The notes beneath the pieces are model-generated. The model saw only the letters and a program-made list of their open reading frames with translations, ran no database searches and was not told the origin of the DNA. A DNA stretch of 64,000 bases, taken from NCBI GenBank assembly GCA_027308685.1, contig DAIDEE010000049.1, forward strand, positions 25,442 to 89,441, written 5' to 3'. Positions 63,740-64,000 of the stretch are shown piece after piece; position 1 is the first letter of the stretch, and each line of letters starts with the position of its first letter. Both the position numbers and the translations under genes were made by a program. Source of the stretch: Acidocella sp. (GTDB lineage Bacteria; Pseudomonadota; Alphaproteobacteria; Acetobacterales; Acetobacteraceae).

Positions 63740-64000
63740 ATCCGGCATCCTTGCCGCTTTAGCGCGTGAGCGCACCCTGCCACGGCCGCCCGACCCCAGG
63801 CGGCCGTGGTTTTGGCTGGCCGCCCTGGCGCTGCATGCGCTTGTCATCTCGCTGTTCCTGATCAGCTTTAAGCGCCGCCCGGTGGAGGATTTCCAATCCC
63901 CAACCGGCGTCTCGGTGGTGTTTGACACGCCCGGCGCCCAGCAAACCCAGGCTCCGCCGCACCAGGTTGCAGGCCCGCCAACACCCGCCGAGGCCCCGCC
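63666..64000 (+). CDS. TonB-like energy transducer, N-terminal part (3' end outside window)
   Basis: A frame open to the window edge encodes a basic, Pro-rich start (ARERTLPRPPDPRRP), one membrane segment (WFWLAALALHALVISLFLISF) and then a Pro/Ala/Gln-rich stretch, the layout of TonB/TolA-type proteins that span the periplasm and couple the proton gradient to outer-membrane transport. The start is uncertain: ATG 63666 lies inside the end of the lipoprotein gene and adds an unusual N-terminus; no ATG, GTG or TTG is in frame closer to the conserved part. The C-terminal TonB domain is not visible, so the identity is tentative. Confidence 0.55.
   Translation, partial: MHRTQAITGRHPFIITAPITTALTESGILAALARERTLPRPPDPRRPWFWLAALALHALVISLFLISFKRRPVEDFQSPTGVSVVFDTPGAQQTQAPPHQVAGPPTPAEAP
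63780..63809 (+). terminator. Hairpin with T-run inside the start of the TonB-like frame
   Basis: CCACGGCCGCC (63780-63790) pairs with GGCGGCCGTGG (63799-63809) and four T follow (63810-63813). It looks like the terminator of the lipoprotein gene 40 bases upstream, but it lies in the coding start of the next frame, so it may be coincidental or act as an attenuator. Confidence 0.5.

Overview
The window is a 64 kb chromosomal segment of a GC-rich alphaproteobacterium. The gene families and their neighbours (porin, DUF3576 lipoprotein, L25 with a long Ala/Lys tail, SAM-II riboswitch before metZ, EipB, phasin, COQ9/TetR-like protein) point to the Rhodospirillales and most likely the family Acetobacteraceae, perhaps an Acidocella/Acidiphilium-like acidophile. 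This placement is inferred from gene content and was not tested. There is no CRISPR array, no insertion sequence, no rRNA and no prophage, so this is mostly stable core genome with a few accessory modules.

Layout. Positions 1-5.7 kb hold small envelope proteins, a RidA protein and a secreted CHAP amidase, then rplY-pth-ychF and a nitrilase-family hydrolase, closed by a strong bidirectional hairpin. From 5.7-7.8 kb on the minus strand lie folE, apaG and an alpha/beta hydrolase. From 7.9-10.5 kb are a TPR lipoprotein, ispE and tRNA-Gln(UUG). From 10.6-17.3 kb a six-gene, mostly overlapping operon (hyfB, C, E, F, G, I) encodes a membrane complex related to hydrogenase-4 and complex I. Its large subunit has lost all four NiFe-binding cysteines, so it belongs to the energy-converting hydrogenase-related (Ehr) type. 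From 17.3-26.9 kb are a DUF3576 lipoprotein, a porin, a ThiE-like protein and yggS (which share overlapping start codons), purK-purE with a YdcH-like gene, a second very small YdcH-like gene, leuA preceded by a leucine-rich leader peptide, a glycine-zipper lipoprotein, an isolated mreB and an unknown acidic protein.

From 26.9-31.4 kb is a sulfur block: metZ under a SAM-II riboswitch, then cysD and the fused cysNC, with tRNA-Gly(CCC) beyond. From 31.5-41.3 kb are an MBL hydrolase, an amidase, an SDR lacking the catalytic Tyr, mdh, a lipid kinase, an LpxH-like phosphatase coupled to a glycosyltransferase, and a lipoprotein-pyrD-HAD operon. From 41.4-47.7 kb are an SDR, a TetR/COQ9-like protein, a phasin, uvrB, eipB and a beta-ketothiolase; phasin and thiolase suggest polyhydroxyalkanoate metabolism. 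From 47.7-51.7 kb are a DegP-type protease and a universal stress protein-MarR-pirin set with a good palindromic operator.

From 51.6-59.9 kb a polyamine module potGHIF-puuA-puuB (plus an SDR of pteridine-reductase type) is read leftwards, with a divergent puuR-type regulator and a PuuR-box-like site between them. From 59.9 kb to the end are dnaK-dnaJ, a glycine-zipper lipoprotein and the beginning of a TonB-like protein cut by the window edge.

The most noteworthy items are the cysteine-less Ehr complex, the SAM-II riboswitch with a competing upstream stem, the previously unlisted leuL leader peptide and 57-residue YdcH-like gene, the shared CCATGG start of two divergent genes, and two copies of a long imperfect palindromic repeat.
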